Source of the DNA: Arsukibacterium tuosuense
Lineage (GTDB): Bacteria > Pseudomonadota > Gammaproteobacteria > Enterobacterales > Alteromonadaceae
Length of the DNA: 64,000 bases
Direction of reading: 5' to 3'
NCBI RefSeq assembly: GCF_900215315.1
Contig: NZ_OBEB01000002.1
Span: forward strand, 310,001-374,000
Under the pieces are notes generated by a model. The model saw nothing but the letters and a program-made list of their open reading frames with translations. It was not told where the DNA came from and did not search any database. The translations under genes were made by a program, and so were the position numbers. Positions 36,248 to 44,429 of this stretch are shown piece by piece. Within the stretch, counting starts at the first letter, position 1; every line of letters starts with the position of its first letter.

Positions 36248-36379
36248 GCCAACCCGCTAATTCGCAACATTCGCTATTTAGATAAGCTGACAGACTAGCT
36301 TGCCAGAGGCAAAGCCATGGTGAAGATTTTGCGGCAGTAGTGCTTGTGGGTATTTAATTATTATCTGACCCCAATTTTT
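36248..36379 (+). repeat. 132-bp direct repeat, copy B
   Basis: It is the partner of 34877-35008. The frame (NPLIRNIRYLDKLTD) is interrupted by an in-frame TAG before LARGKAMVKILRQ, so this copy is decayed as coding sequence while the last 35 bp (TTTAATTATTATCTGACCCC onwards) stay identical to copy A. Together with the microsatellite it fills the 290-bp gap before the antitoxin gene. Confidence 0.87.
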
Positions 36380-36442
36380 GATTGTTGACGGCACCTTTAA
36401 ACAGGTGCTATTAATGGCCCTGTTGACTGCGGAGGTGGTAAA

Positions 36443-36712
36443 GTGCAAACCAAATTTTCGGAGGATGTTATTCCTCTTTCTGATCTGAAGGTCAATCCTG
36501 GCAAAGTGGTGGGCCGTGCTAATGAAACTCATCGGCCGATCCTGTTAACGAGCCGGGGACGCGGTGTTGCCGTAGTACAAGGCCTGGAAGATTATGAAAA
36601 AACGGCTGAAGAGCTGCTTTTCGTTAAGGCTGTAGCTAAAGGCTTGGCTGATATCCGGGAAGGCGATACCGTTGCCCTGGATGAGGCTAAAAAAATACTC
36701 GGCGTGACATAA
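36443..36712 (+). CDS. Phd/YefM-family antitoxin
   Basis: The 89-aa protein has an N-terminal Phd/YefM DNA-binding fold (EDVIPLSDLKVNPGKVV, ILLTSRGRGVAVVQGLEDYE) and an acidic C-terminal helix (EGDTVALDEAKKIL) that would wrap the toxin. GGAGGT about 10 bp upstream is a strong ribosome site. The stop directly abuts the toxin start. It should neutralise the toxin and autorepress the operon. Confidence 0.9.
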   Translation: MQTKFSEDVIPLSDLKVNPGKVVGRANETHRPILLTSRGRGVAVVQGLEDYEKTAEELLFVKAVAKGLADIREGDTVALDEAKKILGVT

Positions 36713-37012
36713 GTGAAGCTTGTCATTGCGCGGTCTGCGTTAAACGATCTGCTGGACATTAAGGCTTACTACACTGAGCAGGGCGTTCCGGAAGACGGCC
36801 AGCGGTTCGTTAATACTATTTTGGAAAAGGCTCAAAAGCTGACAGATCAGCCTGACTCGGGCAGGAAAGTGCCTGAGTTTTATCAACAGCAAATTCGCGA
36901 ACTTATTTATCCGCCCTTTCGCATTATTTACCTGCGCCATGCTTCGGTAGTCAGTTTAGTGCGGGTCTGGCGTAGTGAAAGATTACTGTTGTTGCCTGAA
37001 GACGAAACATAG
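36713..37012 (+). CDS. RelE/ParE-family toxin
   Basis: The 99-aa protein starts with GTG immediately after the antitoxin stop, consistent with translational coupling. It has the RelE/ParE fold: LVIARSALNDLLDIKAYY, a central helix pair, GRKVPEFYQQQIRELIY, FRIIYLRH and VRVWRSERLL. The IRELIYPPFRIIY pattern fits ParE-type toxins, which target gyrase, but RelE-like ribonucleases share it, so the target is open. The pair probably stabilises the repeat-rich region. Confidence 0.9.
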   Translation: MKLVIARSALNDLLDIKAYYTEQGVPEDGQRFVNTILEKAQKLTDQPDSGRKVPEFYQQQIRELIYPPFRIIYLRHASVVSLVRVWRSERLLLLPEDET

Positions 37013-37112
37013 CACCCACAGTCCTAAACACCCCCGGCTTTGTTGGATATCGAACATACCAATCCAGGGTAAATGGGTATGCTTGGTGTAAGCAAAGTCT
37101 AGGGAGATGAAA

Positions 37113-37892
37113 ATGAGTATTGTTGGTAAAGTTGCACTGATAACAGGCGGTGGGCAAGGGATCGGTCGCGGCATTGCGCTGCGTCTGGCAAACGATGGCG
37201 CCGACATTGCGATTGTTGATGTCAACGACGAAAAGGCAGCAGCGGTGGCAGATGAAGTGCGCGCGCTCGGTCGCAAAGCGACGACTTTCAAAGCTGACGT
37301 GACGAAGCGGGAGGAGGTTTATGCCGCCATTGACCATGTTGAACAAGAACTGGGTGGTTTCGACATCATGGTTAACAACGCGGGTGTTGCCAGTATTCAG
37401 TCTATTGCTGAGGTCACCCCCGAACAAGTTGAAAAGACCTTCAAGGTTAATGTTCAGGGCGTTTTGTGGGGCATTCAGGCCGCTGCCGCTAAGTTCAAGG
37501 CGCTTGGACACAAAGGCAAAATCATCAACGCTTCATCTATTGCGGGCCATGAAGGATTTGCCTTGCTGGGTGTGTATTCGGCAACTAAATTTGCGGTACG
37601 CGCTCTGACGCAGGCAGCGGCTAAAGAGTTTGCGAGTGACGGTATCACGGTAAATGCATACTGCCCCGGGGTTGTCGGCACTGACATGTGGATAGAGATT
37701 GACCGGCGGATGGCTGATATTACCGGTGCTAAGGTGGGCGAAAGCTACGAGAAGTTCGTCGGTGGTATTGCTCTGGGCCGCGCGCAAACGCCCGAAGATG
37801 TGGCGGCCTTTGTTTCTTATTTAGCGGGCCCTGATTCCGATTACATGACAGGACAAGCGCCACTAATTGATGGCGGGCTGGTTTATCGCTGA
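37113..37892 (+). CDS. SDR oxidoreductase, acetoin/diacetyl reductase-like (BudC type)
   Basis: The 259-aa classical SDR has [12 protein letters not shown] (cofactor motif), DVNDEKAA (acidic residue favouring NADH), NNAGVA, and the catalytic Ser-Tyr-Lys of [10 protein letters not shown] and VYSATKFAV. The C-terminus [17 protein letters not shown] and the [17 protein letters not shown] segment match (S)-acetoin-forming diacetyl reductases/butanediol dehydrogenases closely. ATG 37113 is chosen over 37107 because GGGAG at 37102-37106 is correctly spaced only for it. It stands alone downstream of the toxin-antitoxin pair. Confidence 0.88.
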   Translation: MSIVGKVALITGGGQGIGRGIALRLANDGADIAIVDVNDEKAAAVADEVRALGRKATTFKADVTKREEVYAAIDHVEQELGGFDIMVNNAGVASIQSIAEVTPEQVEKTFKVNVQGVLWGIQAAAAKFKALGHKGKIINASSIAGHEGFALLGVYSATKFAVRALTQAAAKEFASDGITVNAYCPGVVGTDMWIEIDRRMADITGAKVGESYEKFVGGIALGRAQTPEDVAAFVSYLAGPDSDYMTGQAPLIDGGLVYR

Positions 37893-38059
37893 AATTTGAA
37901 CAAGACGAAACGTGTTGCTAATTAATTGATGGTGCGGCCCTCAGGGTGGGCCCGGGTGCAGTATTCTCAATTAGCAGCAAGTACTGGCATCAGTATGTCA
38001 TTGCGTTACAATAGCCACCTTGGCGAATTGCTACTTTTTATCAACCCGGGAAGCCGCTT

Positions 38060-39286
38060 TTGTACACTGATGATTTTAATCATAAACGGAAATTTATCGT
38101 AAAACTGGGCAAGATGCTGCATAAATATGGTACTCCGGCCTACCGGCTGGAAGCCCATCTGACTGAACTGACCACCCATCTTAATTTGAAGGGCTCATTT
38201 ATTATATCTCCCACGTCTATGACCTTTGTGTTGTGGACTGAAGGCCATGAGCAGGAATATACCCATGCTTCGAGGGTAAACCCCGGTGATCTGGATTTAG
38301 GCGCACTATCACGGACTGATGAGTTAGTTGATCAGGTGCTGCAGGGCCTGGTCGGCCTGTTTGAAGCGGATGCCTTACTGGATGCAATTGATAACCGTCC
38401 CAGTTCTTACAGTAAGTTAGCCACGGCAGTAGCGATGATGGCATCGGGTGGCGCTTTTGCGATGCTGATGGCTACCAGCTGGAACGACGTATTGTGGTCA
38501 GCGTTATTGTCGCTATTGGTTTATCTGTTTGTGCTGTGGGCACAGCGCTCGCCCAGAATTTCCAATATGCTGGAGCCGCTGGTAGCGATGGTTGCCGGTA
38601 TCGCAGCCTGCGCCATCAGCAGCTATATCGATCCTGGTATTAATATCCGGTTGACCGTGTTATCGGCTATTATCTCGTTTATTCCCGGTCTGGCCCTTAC
38701 CATTGGGTTTGCCGAACTGGCTGCGCGTCATCTGGTGTCGGGCAATGCCCGGATTATGGACGCATTAATGATGCTGTTTAAGCTGTATTTTGGCGCGTTT
38801 CTGGGTATTGCCATCGGTTTTACCCTGTTTGGCATGGTCGATTTTGTTAAACCAGAACCTATTTCCCGCCATTTTGCCTGGCTGGCGGTGGGTATTCTGG
38901 TCAGCTCGCTGATAGTGTTGTTCAGAAGCCGTGGTAAATATACGCTATGGTCATTGGCGGCGGGCTTTATTGCTTATGGTGTCAGTATTACCGGTGCCAG
39001 CTTAGTCGACTACACTATGGGCGCTTTTCTGGGGGCCTTTGCGGTGGGAATTTACAGCAACCTGTTTACCCGGCTGGCTAAGGCGCCGGCGGTTATCGTT
39101 GCCATGCATGGCTTAATTGTACTGGTGCCAGGCAGTAAAACCTATATTGGCTTAAACTCGCTGATTTCCGGCCAGGATTTCGTGGTGTCTGACCGGGTTG
39201 GCCAGCAAACCTTTATGATTTTAATGGCACTGGTTGGCGGCCTGATTTTCGCCAATGTGGCATTGCCGCCGAAGAAAAGTTTATAG
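38060..39286 (+). CDS. ThrE-type threonine/serine exporter
   Basis: The 408-aa inner-membrane protein fuses a DUF1212 (YjjP-like) soluble part with TM helices and a DUF3815 (YjjB-like) C-terminal half, the full ThrE arrangement. The N-terminal soluble region (KLGKMLHKYGTPAYRLEAHL, FIISPTSMTFVLW) precedes about ten membrane helices, including SFIPGLALTIGFAELA and LVPGSKTYIGLNSL. It would export threonine and serine using proton motive force. The start is TTG at 38060 with GGGAAG about 7 bp before it. Confidence 0.88.
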   Translation: MYTDDFNHKRKFIVKLGKMLHKYGTPAYRLEAHLTELTTHLNLKGSFIISPTSMTFVLWTEGHEQEYTHASRVNPGDLDLGALSRTDELVDQVLQGLVGLFEADALLDAIDNRPSSYSKLATAVAMMASGGAFAMLMATSWNDVLWSALLSLLVYLFVLWAQRSPRISNMLEPLVAMVAGIAACAISSYIDPGINIRLTVLSAIISFIPGLALTIGFAELAARHLVSGNARIMDALMMLFKLYFGAFLGIAIGFTLFGMVDFVKPEPISRHFAWLAVGILVSSLIVLFRSRGKYTLWSLAAGFIAYGVSITGASLVDYTMGAFLGAFAVGIYSNLFTRLAKAPAVIVAMHGLIVLVPGSKTYIGLNSLISGQDFVVSDRVGQQTFMILMALVGGLIFANVALPPKKSL

Positions 39287-39417
39287 GTCAGGGTTTGCGG
39301 GCAAATAACCTTTGGTAAGCGTTGCTTTGGTTAATTCAGGGTTGCTTTAGTAAATATAATTGGTACATTTGTTGAGCTGTTAACGGAAATATTCTGCTAA
39401 AACAACAAGGAAAACCA

Positions 39418-39855
39418 ATGAAATTACAAATACTTCTCGCCGCAGTTCTGGCTGCTACTGTTTTTCAGGTTAGTGCTATGAATTACGGTGTTGTACATTT
39501 GACCAATATCGAGCCGGCAGCGGCCGATGCCATCTGGAGCAGAGAAAACCAAGTTCCTCCTCGCTATCCGATAGAGTTGGCCCAACAAGGCATAATTGGC
39601 TGTGGCGTGTTTAATATTACCCTGAATGAAAATGGTAAAGCCACCGATGTTAGCCTGGTTAGTTCTGTACCTGAAAAAGTGATTGCCCGTCCTGCCAGTA
39701 AAGTGATTAAAAAATGGAAGTGGGTTAATAACAGCGGCCTGGCAAATGCACCCGAGCAAAAGCTGATCCGACTCGATTTCTGTATGGGGGGCAGTACCCA
39801 GGAAGAAGCTGACGCCCGCTGTAAAGTGCAGGCCACCGCCGCCTGTCAGGGGTAG
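39418..39855 (+). CDS. Secreted TonB C-terminal-like domain protein
   Basis: The 145-aa protein has a signal peptide (ending VSA, residue 20) and a TonB_C-like fold: PPRYPIELAQQGIIGCGVFN, ITLNENGKATDVSLVSSVP, and SKVIKKWKWVN. It lacks the membrane anchor and proline linker of true TonB, so it cannot energise receptors by itself. Similar short TonB-box proteins serve as periplasmic adaptors or are of unknown role. Cysteines GCGV, DFCMGG, ARCKV and AACQG suggest disulfides. Ribosome site AAGGAA. Confidence 0.78.
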   Translation: MKLQILLAAVLAATVFQVSAMNYGVVHLTNIEPAAADAIWSRENQVPPRYPIELAQQGIIGCGVFNITLNENGKATDVSLVSSVPEKVIARPASKVIKKWKWVNNSGLANAPEQKLIRLDFCMGGSTQEEADARCKVQATAACQG

Positions 39856-39895
39856 CCCGGGGTGTTAAAGTAAACAACATGAGGCCAGCGACAGA

Positions 39896-41134
39896 GTGAG
39901 CTATGCAATTGCAGTAATAGGTAGTGGTATGGCGGGGCTGACTGCGGCTTACCGGGCACGTCGTGCCGGCCATAGTGTTACTGTATTCGAAGCACAGAGC
40001 CACCATGGCATGGATGCTCACGCGCTGCAGGCAGAAGGTGGCCTGGTGGATGTGCCGCTGCGGGTAATGAGCCCGGACAGCTGGCCCAGTGTGCTGCAGC
40101 TTGCCAGCGAGGTAGGCGTTGCTACTTTTGATGTCCGCACTCATACGTCCTGCAGCTGGTCAAATGGCCAAACCTGGTTTCGCAGTGGCGAATTGCCGGT
40201 TGTTGGCTGGCCTTTTGTCGGCTCCTGGCGCTACCTTAACCGCCGCGCCCTGGGCATAGCTCGTGGCAGCTGGCAACTGCGCCAGCTGACCAGCAAGCTA
40301 CAGCAGCAACCTGCTGATATGACGCTCGGTGCCGTGTTACAGCAGCATCACTTTGACCCGCTATTCTGGCGCGGCTTAATTCTGCCAATTCTGACCACCA
40401 TTTGTACCTGTGACGAAAAACACTTACTAAACTGGCCTGCGGCGCAGTTGCTGTCGTTACTGCACAGTATTTTATACAACTCACGGCTGTGCCGGTTGCA
40501 GGGCGGCACCACGGCGCTGGTTAACGCGCTGAGCCAGAGCCTGACATTGCACAGCGGTAGCCCGGTGATCCAGGTTAAAGACCTTGGCCAGCAGATAAGG
40601 GTAGTTAATGAACGGGGTGACGGCGGCGAATTTGACCGGGTAATTGTGGCCACCCAGGCCAATCAGCTGGGTTTTCTCGACAGCGGGCAGTTTGGTGACG
40701 AACGGCAAATGCTGGCAAACATCCGTTTCGATGCCGGTGAGCTTTGGGTGCATCAGGACACCCGCTTTATGCCAGCAGAGAAACAGGATTGGACCGCGCT
40801 GAATTTTCAGCTGGACCGGCAGTTGCAAAAGCCGGTGTTTACGGTGTGGGTAAACCGGGTAGAGCCCTCGCTTGCAAGCAGTGCGCCTGTGTTTCAGACC
40901 TGGAACCCGTTATCTGAGCCTGCCCCGGGAAAGGTGCTGGCCAGGGTGCCGATGCAACGGGCGGTGGTGGGCCCTGATACGGCCAAAGTCCATGCTGCCC
41001 TCAGACAATGGCATCAACAGCGCGGCCGCAAACTGTTTTATTGTGGTTCCTGGGCCTATGAAGGAGTACCGTTGCTGGAGTCCGCCGTACGTTCGGCCAA
41101 TGCGGTGGTAAAGGCCATCACCAGGCAGATTTAG
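39896..41134 (+). CDS. FAD-dependent amine-oxidase-like oxidoreductase
   Basis: The 412-aa protein has an N-terminal dinucleotide-binding fold (IAVIGSGMAGLTAAYRARRA, then VFEAQSHHGMDAH) and a C-terminal FAD-closing segment (LFYCGSWAYEGVPLLESAVRSA). It belongs to the NAD/FAD-binding proteins related to amine oxidases and phytoene desaturases. The start is GTG with GAGG upstream. The substrate is unknown. It is a lone gene. Confidence 0.83.
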   Translation: MSYAIAVIGSGMAGLTAAYRARRAGHSVTVFEAQSHHGMDAHALQAEGGLVDVPLRVMSPDSWPSVLQLASEVGVATFDVRTHTSCSWSNGQTWFRSGELPVVGWPFVGSWRYLNRRALGIARGSWQLRQLTSKLQQQPADMTLGAVLQQHHFDPLFWRGLILPILTTICTCDEKHLLNWPAAQLLSLLHSILYNSRLCRLQGGTTALVNALSQSLTLHSGSPVIQVKDLGQQIRVVNERGDGGEFDRVIVATQANQLGFLDSGQFGDERQMLANIRFDAGELWVHQDTRFMPAEKQDWTALNFQLDRQLQKPVFTVWVNRVEPSLASSAPVFQTWNPLSEPAPGKVLARVPMQRAVVGPDTAKVHAALRQWHQQRGRKLFYCGSWAYEGVPLLESAVRSANAVVKAITRQI

Positions 41135-41214
41135 TGTTATAGTTTTAGCATACTTGGCCATCACAAGATCAGCACAAGAGCATCGCAAGGCTGCGAAACA
41201 AAACTGGATAAAGC

Positions 41215-41499
41215 ATGAACCTGGAAAAAGCAAAAAAACGCATCGCAAAGCAGATAAATAAAGGTTTCGACGGCTACCCGCAACTTACTCTGGCGTATTT
41301 TGGCGCCAGCGCGGATTGCGCTACTGAAGTCGTGGTCGGCTTCGTCGCAGAGGCCGGCGCTGCAGTGCAGGAGCAACGTTTTGTCAGCAAGCAGGACGCA
41401 CGGCAGGATGAAACCATCCAGTCTGTGCTGGTAAAAATTATTGAACGTGCTGAAGCCAGAACCGTAACGGAAATACCCGGCACAGCGGTTATAACCTGA
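41215..41499 (+). CDS. Conserved small protein, unknown function
   Basis: The 94-aa soluble protein opens with MNLEKAKKRIAKQINKGFDGY and includes LAYFGASADCATEVVVGF, EQRFVSK and QSVLVKIIERAEARTVTEI, an alpha/beta pattern I have seen only in uncharacterised gammaproteobacterial proteins. It lies 10 bp before the DUF4287/DUF5655 gene, so the two are probably cotranscribed. No catalytic motif is apparent. Confidence 0.68.
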   Translation: MNLEKAKKRIAKQINKGFDGYPQLTLAYFGASADCATEVVVGFVAEAGAAVQEQRFVSKQDARQDETIQSVLVKIIERAEARTVTEIPGTAVIT

Positions 41500-41509
41500 G
41501 GACATTGTC

Positions 41510-42073
41510 ATGACAGAGATTACTGCTGCCGAACAAAGCCAATGGCGTAATCTGGAACAGGCTAGTGGTAAAAGCCAGGCTGAATGGCTGGCTTTAGCTG
41601 CCAGCCAGAACTTCAGCAAACACAGCGAACTGGTCAACTGGCTGAAAAGCGAGTTTGCGCTGGGCCATGGTAATGCCAACCTGATCGCCCACCGGGCCAA
41701 ACAGGCTGCCGCTGGCGGCGCACCCAGCGACGCAGATTTGCTGGCAGCTCAGTACGGTGGTGCCAAAGCGGCATTGCTGCCAATCTATGATGTGCTTATC
41801 AGCTACCTGAACAGCCTGGGCAGCGATATTGAGCTGAGCCCGAAAAAAGCCTATGTCAGCGCGCGCCGTAATAAGCAATTTGCGTTAATTCAGCCCTCTA
41901 CCGCCAGTCGTTTAGATTTGGGTCTGAATTTAAAGGATGTTGAACCCGCTGGCAAACTGGAAGCGTCAGGCAGCTTTAATGCAATGTGCAGCCATCGTAT
42001 CCGCCTGAGCAGCGTCGCTGATATTGATGAAACCGTAAAGCATTGGCTGGCAGAGGCCTATAACCGCGGCTAA
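41510..42073 (+). CDS. DUF4287-DUF5655 protein
   Basis: The 187-aa protein has an N-terminal DUF4287-like helical domain (HSELVNWLKSEFALGHGNAN, LIAHRAK) and a C-terminal DUF5655-like domain (LGSDIELSPKKAYVSARRNK, FALIQPSTASRLDLGLN). This architecture recurs in proteobacteria and actinobacteria, and its function is unknown. It is the second gene of a likely pair. TGAGGACATTGTC before the ATG supplies a GAGG ribosome site. Confidence 0.82.
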   Translation: MTEITAAEQSQWRNLEQASGKSQAEWLALAASQNFSKHSELVNWLKSEFALGHGNANLIAHRAKQAAAGGAPSDADLLAAQYGGAKAALLPIYDVLISYLNSLGSDIELSPKKAYVSARRNKQFALIQPSTASRLDLGLNLKDVEPAGKLEASGSFNAMCSHRIRLSSVADIDETVKHWLAEAYNRG

Positions 42074-42103
42074 ACTGCTAGGGAACAAACGGGAGTGATG
42101 ATT

Positions 42104-42475
42104 ATGGAACTAGGCGCATTTTCGGTAAGCTTAGCAGTAAAAGATATTGCCGCCTCAAAAGCCTTTTATGAAAAATTGGGCTTTGCCACCATGGGAGGAG
42201 ATCAAGGACAGGGCTGGCTTATTCTGAAAAATGGCAGCACGGTGATTGGTTTATTTCAGGGCATGTTTGACAAAAACATTCTTACGTTTAATCCAGGCTG
42301 GGATCAAAACGCACAGAACATGGACGACTTTACTGACGTTCGAAAGATCCAAAGCCAGTTGCAAGCCCAAGGCGTTACTCTGATTAAAACTGCTGACGAA
42401 ACGGGCAGTGGTCCGGCTCATATTGTACTGGAAGATCCAGATGGCAACCAGATTATGCTGGATCAGCACCGCTGA
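42104..42475 (+). CDS. VOC (glyoxalase/bleomycin-resistance fold) family protein
   Basis: The 123-aa protein has the two-module VOC fold: [20 protein letters not shown] at the start and [15 protein letters not shown] at the end, with the typical DPDGN metal-site strand. The metal-binding Glu/His pairs cannot be fixed with certainty, so the reaction is unknown. ATG 42104 is preferred over two upstream starts because GGGAG at 42091-42095 is 8 bp before it. Confidence 0.87.
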   Translation: MELGAFSVSLAVKDIAASKAFYEKLGFATMGGDQGQGWLILKNGSTVIGLFQGMFDKNILTFNPGWDQNAQNMDDFTDVRKIQSQLQAQGVTLIKTADETGSGPAHIVLEDPDGNQIMLDQHR

Positions 42476-42521
42476 GTTCGCCTAATTATTTTATTGAGTT
42501 TGCCTGACAAAAAGAGGCGCT

Positions 42522-42731
42522 ATGAACACTAAATTGGTGATAATTACACTGGCTGTCGTACTTGTTGCTGTTTCCGGCTGCAGCAATAAAGCGATCTACC
42601 AGAACCTGCAACTGAATAAAAAACAGGAATGCAGACGCTTGCCTGTTACCGAATACGACGAATGTATGCGTGGGATGGAGCAAAGCTACGAAGAGTATGA
42701 GCGGCAGCGCAAGCAAACGACTAACCAGTAA
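42522..42731 (+). CDS. Small lipoprotein, unknown function
   Basis: The 69-aa protein has a lipoprotein signal (VVLVAVSGCSNK, lipobox SGC near Cys20). A short helical, charged tail has two further cysteines (KQECRRLPV, DECMRGME), probably joined in the periplasm, and ends in a Glu/Gln-rich helix. AAAAGAGG precedes the start. No function assigned. Confidence 0.72.
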   Translation: MNTKLVIITLAVVLVAVSGCSNKAIYQNLQLNKKQECRRLPVTEYDECMRGMEQSYEEYERQRKQTTNQ

Positions 42732-42803
42732 ACTGCTTAACCAGCGATTTTTTTGACACAAATATTCATTACTCTGCACCAAAACCTGCCAGCAAAAGCC
42801 GTT

Positions 42804-42817
42804 TGAATACGTATTCA
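42804..42817. promoter_or_regulatory. Palindromic operator TGAATACGTATTCA before the maltose permease
   Basis: It is identical to the site at 3464-3477. A -10-like TAAAAT lies at 42832-42837, so the palindrome covers the -35 position and a bound repressor would block polymerase directly. The transcription unit it controls is the MFS permease and the GH13 glucosidase. Confidence 0.78.
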
Positions 42818-42930
42818 TCTTGTGGTTGCACTAAAATGGGGTTATCAAAGACCCTCGGGGAGCCTTTGCAGCCCAAAAAGTGTGCAGCGTGGGTATATCA
42901 CAATTATAAAAGCCTGGAGAGACAAGCATC

Positions 42931-44427
42931 ATGCAATTAAAGCCGAACCTGAGTTTCTGGCAAATTTGGAATATGTGTTTTGGTTTTTTTGGTATTCAGT
43001 TCGGTTTTGCCCTGCAAAACGGCAACGTCAGCCGGATTTTCCAGACCCTTGGCGCCGATATGGAGCAAATCCCAATTTTATGGATTGCCGCACCGTTAAC
43101 GGGCTTGCTGGTGCAGCCGGTTATTGGCCACTTCAGCGATAAAACCTGGACCAGGCTCGGCCGGCGTCGGCCATTCTTCTTATACGGCGCCCTGGCAACC
43201 ACAGCTGCGTTAGTATTAATGCCTAATTCGCCGACCTTATGGTTCGCCGCCGGTATGTTATGGATTTTAGATGCTGCCATTAATGTGACGATGGAACCGT
43301 TCCGGGCGTTTGTTGGCGATAACCTGAATAAACAGCAGCGGCCAACCGGTTTTGCCATGCAGAGCTTTTTTATCGGTGTAGGTGCGGTAGTAGCGTCGGC
43401 CTTACCCTGGATGATGACCAACTGGTTTGGGGTGGCGAACACGGCCGCGGCCGGGATGATCCCTGACTCGGTGGTCTATTCGTTTTATGCGGGCGGCGCC
43501 GTGCTGTTTCTAGCCGTTGGCTGGACCATAATCTCCAGCAAAGAATACAGCCCGGAGCAACTGGCAGCTTTTGACGCCGCCGAGCAGGCAGCATACCCCA
43601 GTGCCCCTCAGGCTACGCCTGCCGCTAACTACTGGAAAAGCGGTGCTGCTGCTGTGGTAATCGGTGTCGTGTCATTGGTAGTGGTCGCCTCCGCTAATTT
43701 AGATAAACAACTGTATTTATTGGGGGCGCTGATCGCGGCCTTTGGATTATTGCAGTGGGCAGCCAGTTGGTTTAAGCAGCAGGCAAACCGCAATATGCTG
43801 GTGGAAATTACTGATGACTTATTTACCATGCCTTCGACCATGCGCCAGCTGGCTGTGGTGCAGTTCTTTTCGTGGTTCCCACTGTTTGCGATGTGGATTT
43901 ACACCACGGCTGCGGTAACCAGTTACCACTATGCTACCAGCGACACCACCTCGCAGGCTTATAATGATGGGGCCGACTGGGTGGGCGTATTGTTTGCCGT
44001 CTATAACGGTTTTGCTGCTATCGCCGCCCTGTTAATACCGTTGTTAGTCAAACTTACCGGTACTCAGAAAGCGCATGCCATTAATTTGTTATGTGGTGCA
44101 GCCGGCCTGTTTTCGTTCTTTGTGATTAAAGACCCTGCTTTACTGTGGTTGCCGATGATCGGCATCGGTATCGCCTGGGCCTCTATTCTATCCCTGCCCT
44201 ATGCGCTGTTATCGAACTGCCTGCCCGCCCATAAAATGGGGGTGTATATGGGTATGTTTAATATCTTTATTGTGTTGCCACAATTATTGGCGGCAGCCAT
44301 TCTGGGCAGCCTGATTGGCTACTTCTTTAATGGTCAGGCCATATATGCGCTGGCGATAGGTGGCTGTTCTTATGTGTTTGCCGCATTGTATGTGCTGCGG
44401 GTAAAAACGGTAAAAGTGGAAAGTTAA
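42931..44427 (+). CDS. Maltose-type MFS transporter (SLC45-like)
   Basis: The 498-aa protein has about 12 membrane helices. Its N-terminus ([20 protein letters not shown], then [15 protein letters not shown]) and the loop [17 protein letters not shown] are those of the sugar MFS group related to plant sucrose and SLC45 carriers, which includes the maltose transporter MalT of Shewanella. It would bring maltose from the periplasm into the cytosol by proton symport. GGAGAG precedes the ATG. It leads an operon with a GH13 lipoprotein 2 bp downstream and is preceded by the operator at 42804. Confidence 0.88.
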   Translation: MQLKPNLSFWQIWNMCFGFFGIQFGFALQNGNVSRIFQTLGADMEQIPILWIAAPLTGLLVQPVIGHFSDKTWTRLGRRRPFFLYGALATTAALVLMPNSPTLWFAAGMLWILDAAINVTMEPFRAFVGDNLNKQQRPTGFAMQSFFIGVGAVVASALPWMMTNWFGVANTAAAGMIPDSVVYSFYAGGAVLFLAVGWTIISSKEYSPEQLAAFDAAEQAAYPSAPQATPAANYWKSGAAAVVIGVVSLVVVASANLDKQLYLLGALIAAFGLLQWAASWFKQQANRNMLVEITDDLFTMPSTMRQLAVVQFFSWFPLFAMWIYTTAAVTSYHYATSDTTSQAYNDGADWVGVLFAVYNGFAAIAALLIPLLVKLTGTQKAHAINLLCGAAGLFSFFVIKDPALLWLPMIGIGIAWASILSLPYALLSNCLPAHKMGVYMGMFNIFIVLPQLLAAAILGSLIGYFFNGQAIYALAIGGCSYVFAALYVLRVKTVKVES

Positions 44428-44429
44428 TT

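Noticed and set aside
34877-36379. Integron attC sites flanking a cassette
   Set aside because: The 132-bp repeats lack the paired R/L boxes and the GTTRRRY core of attC, and contain a residual reading frame. No integrase was found.
39418-39855. Functional TonB protein
   Set aside because: It has a cleavable signal peptide instead of an anchor and lacks the proline-rich span, so it cannot connect the inner membrane to the receptor.
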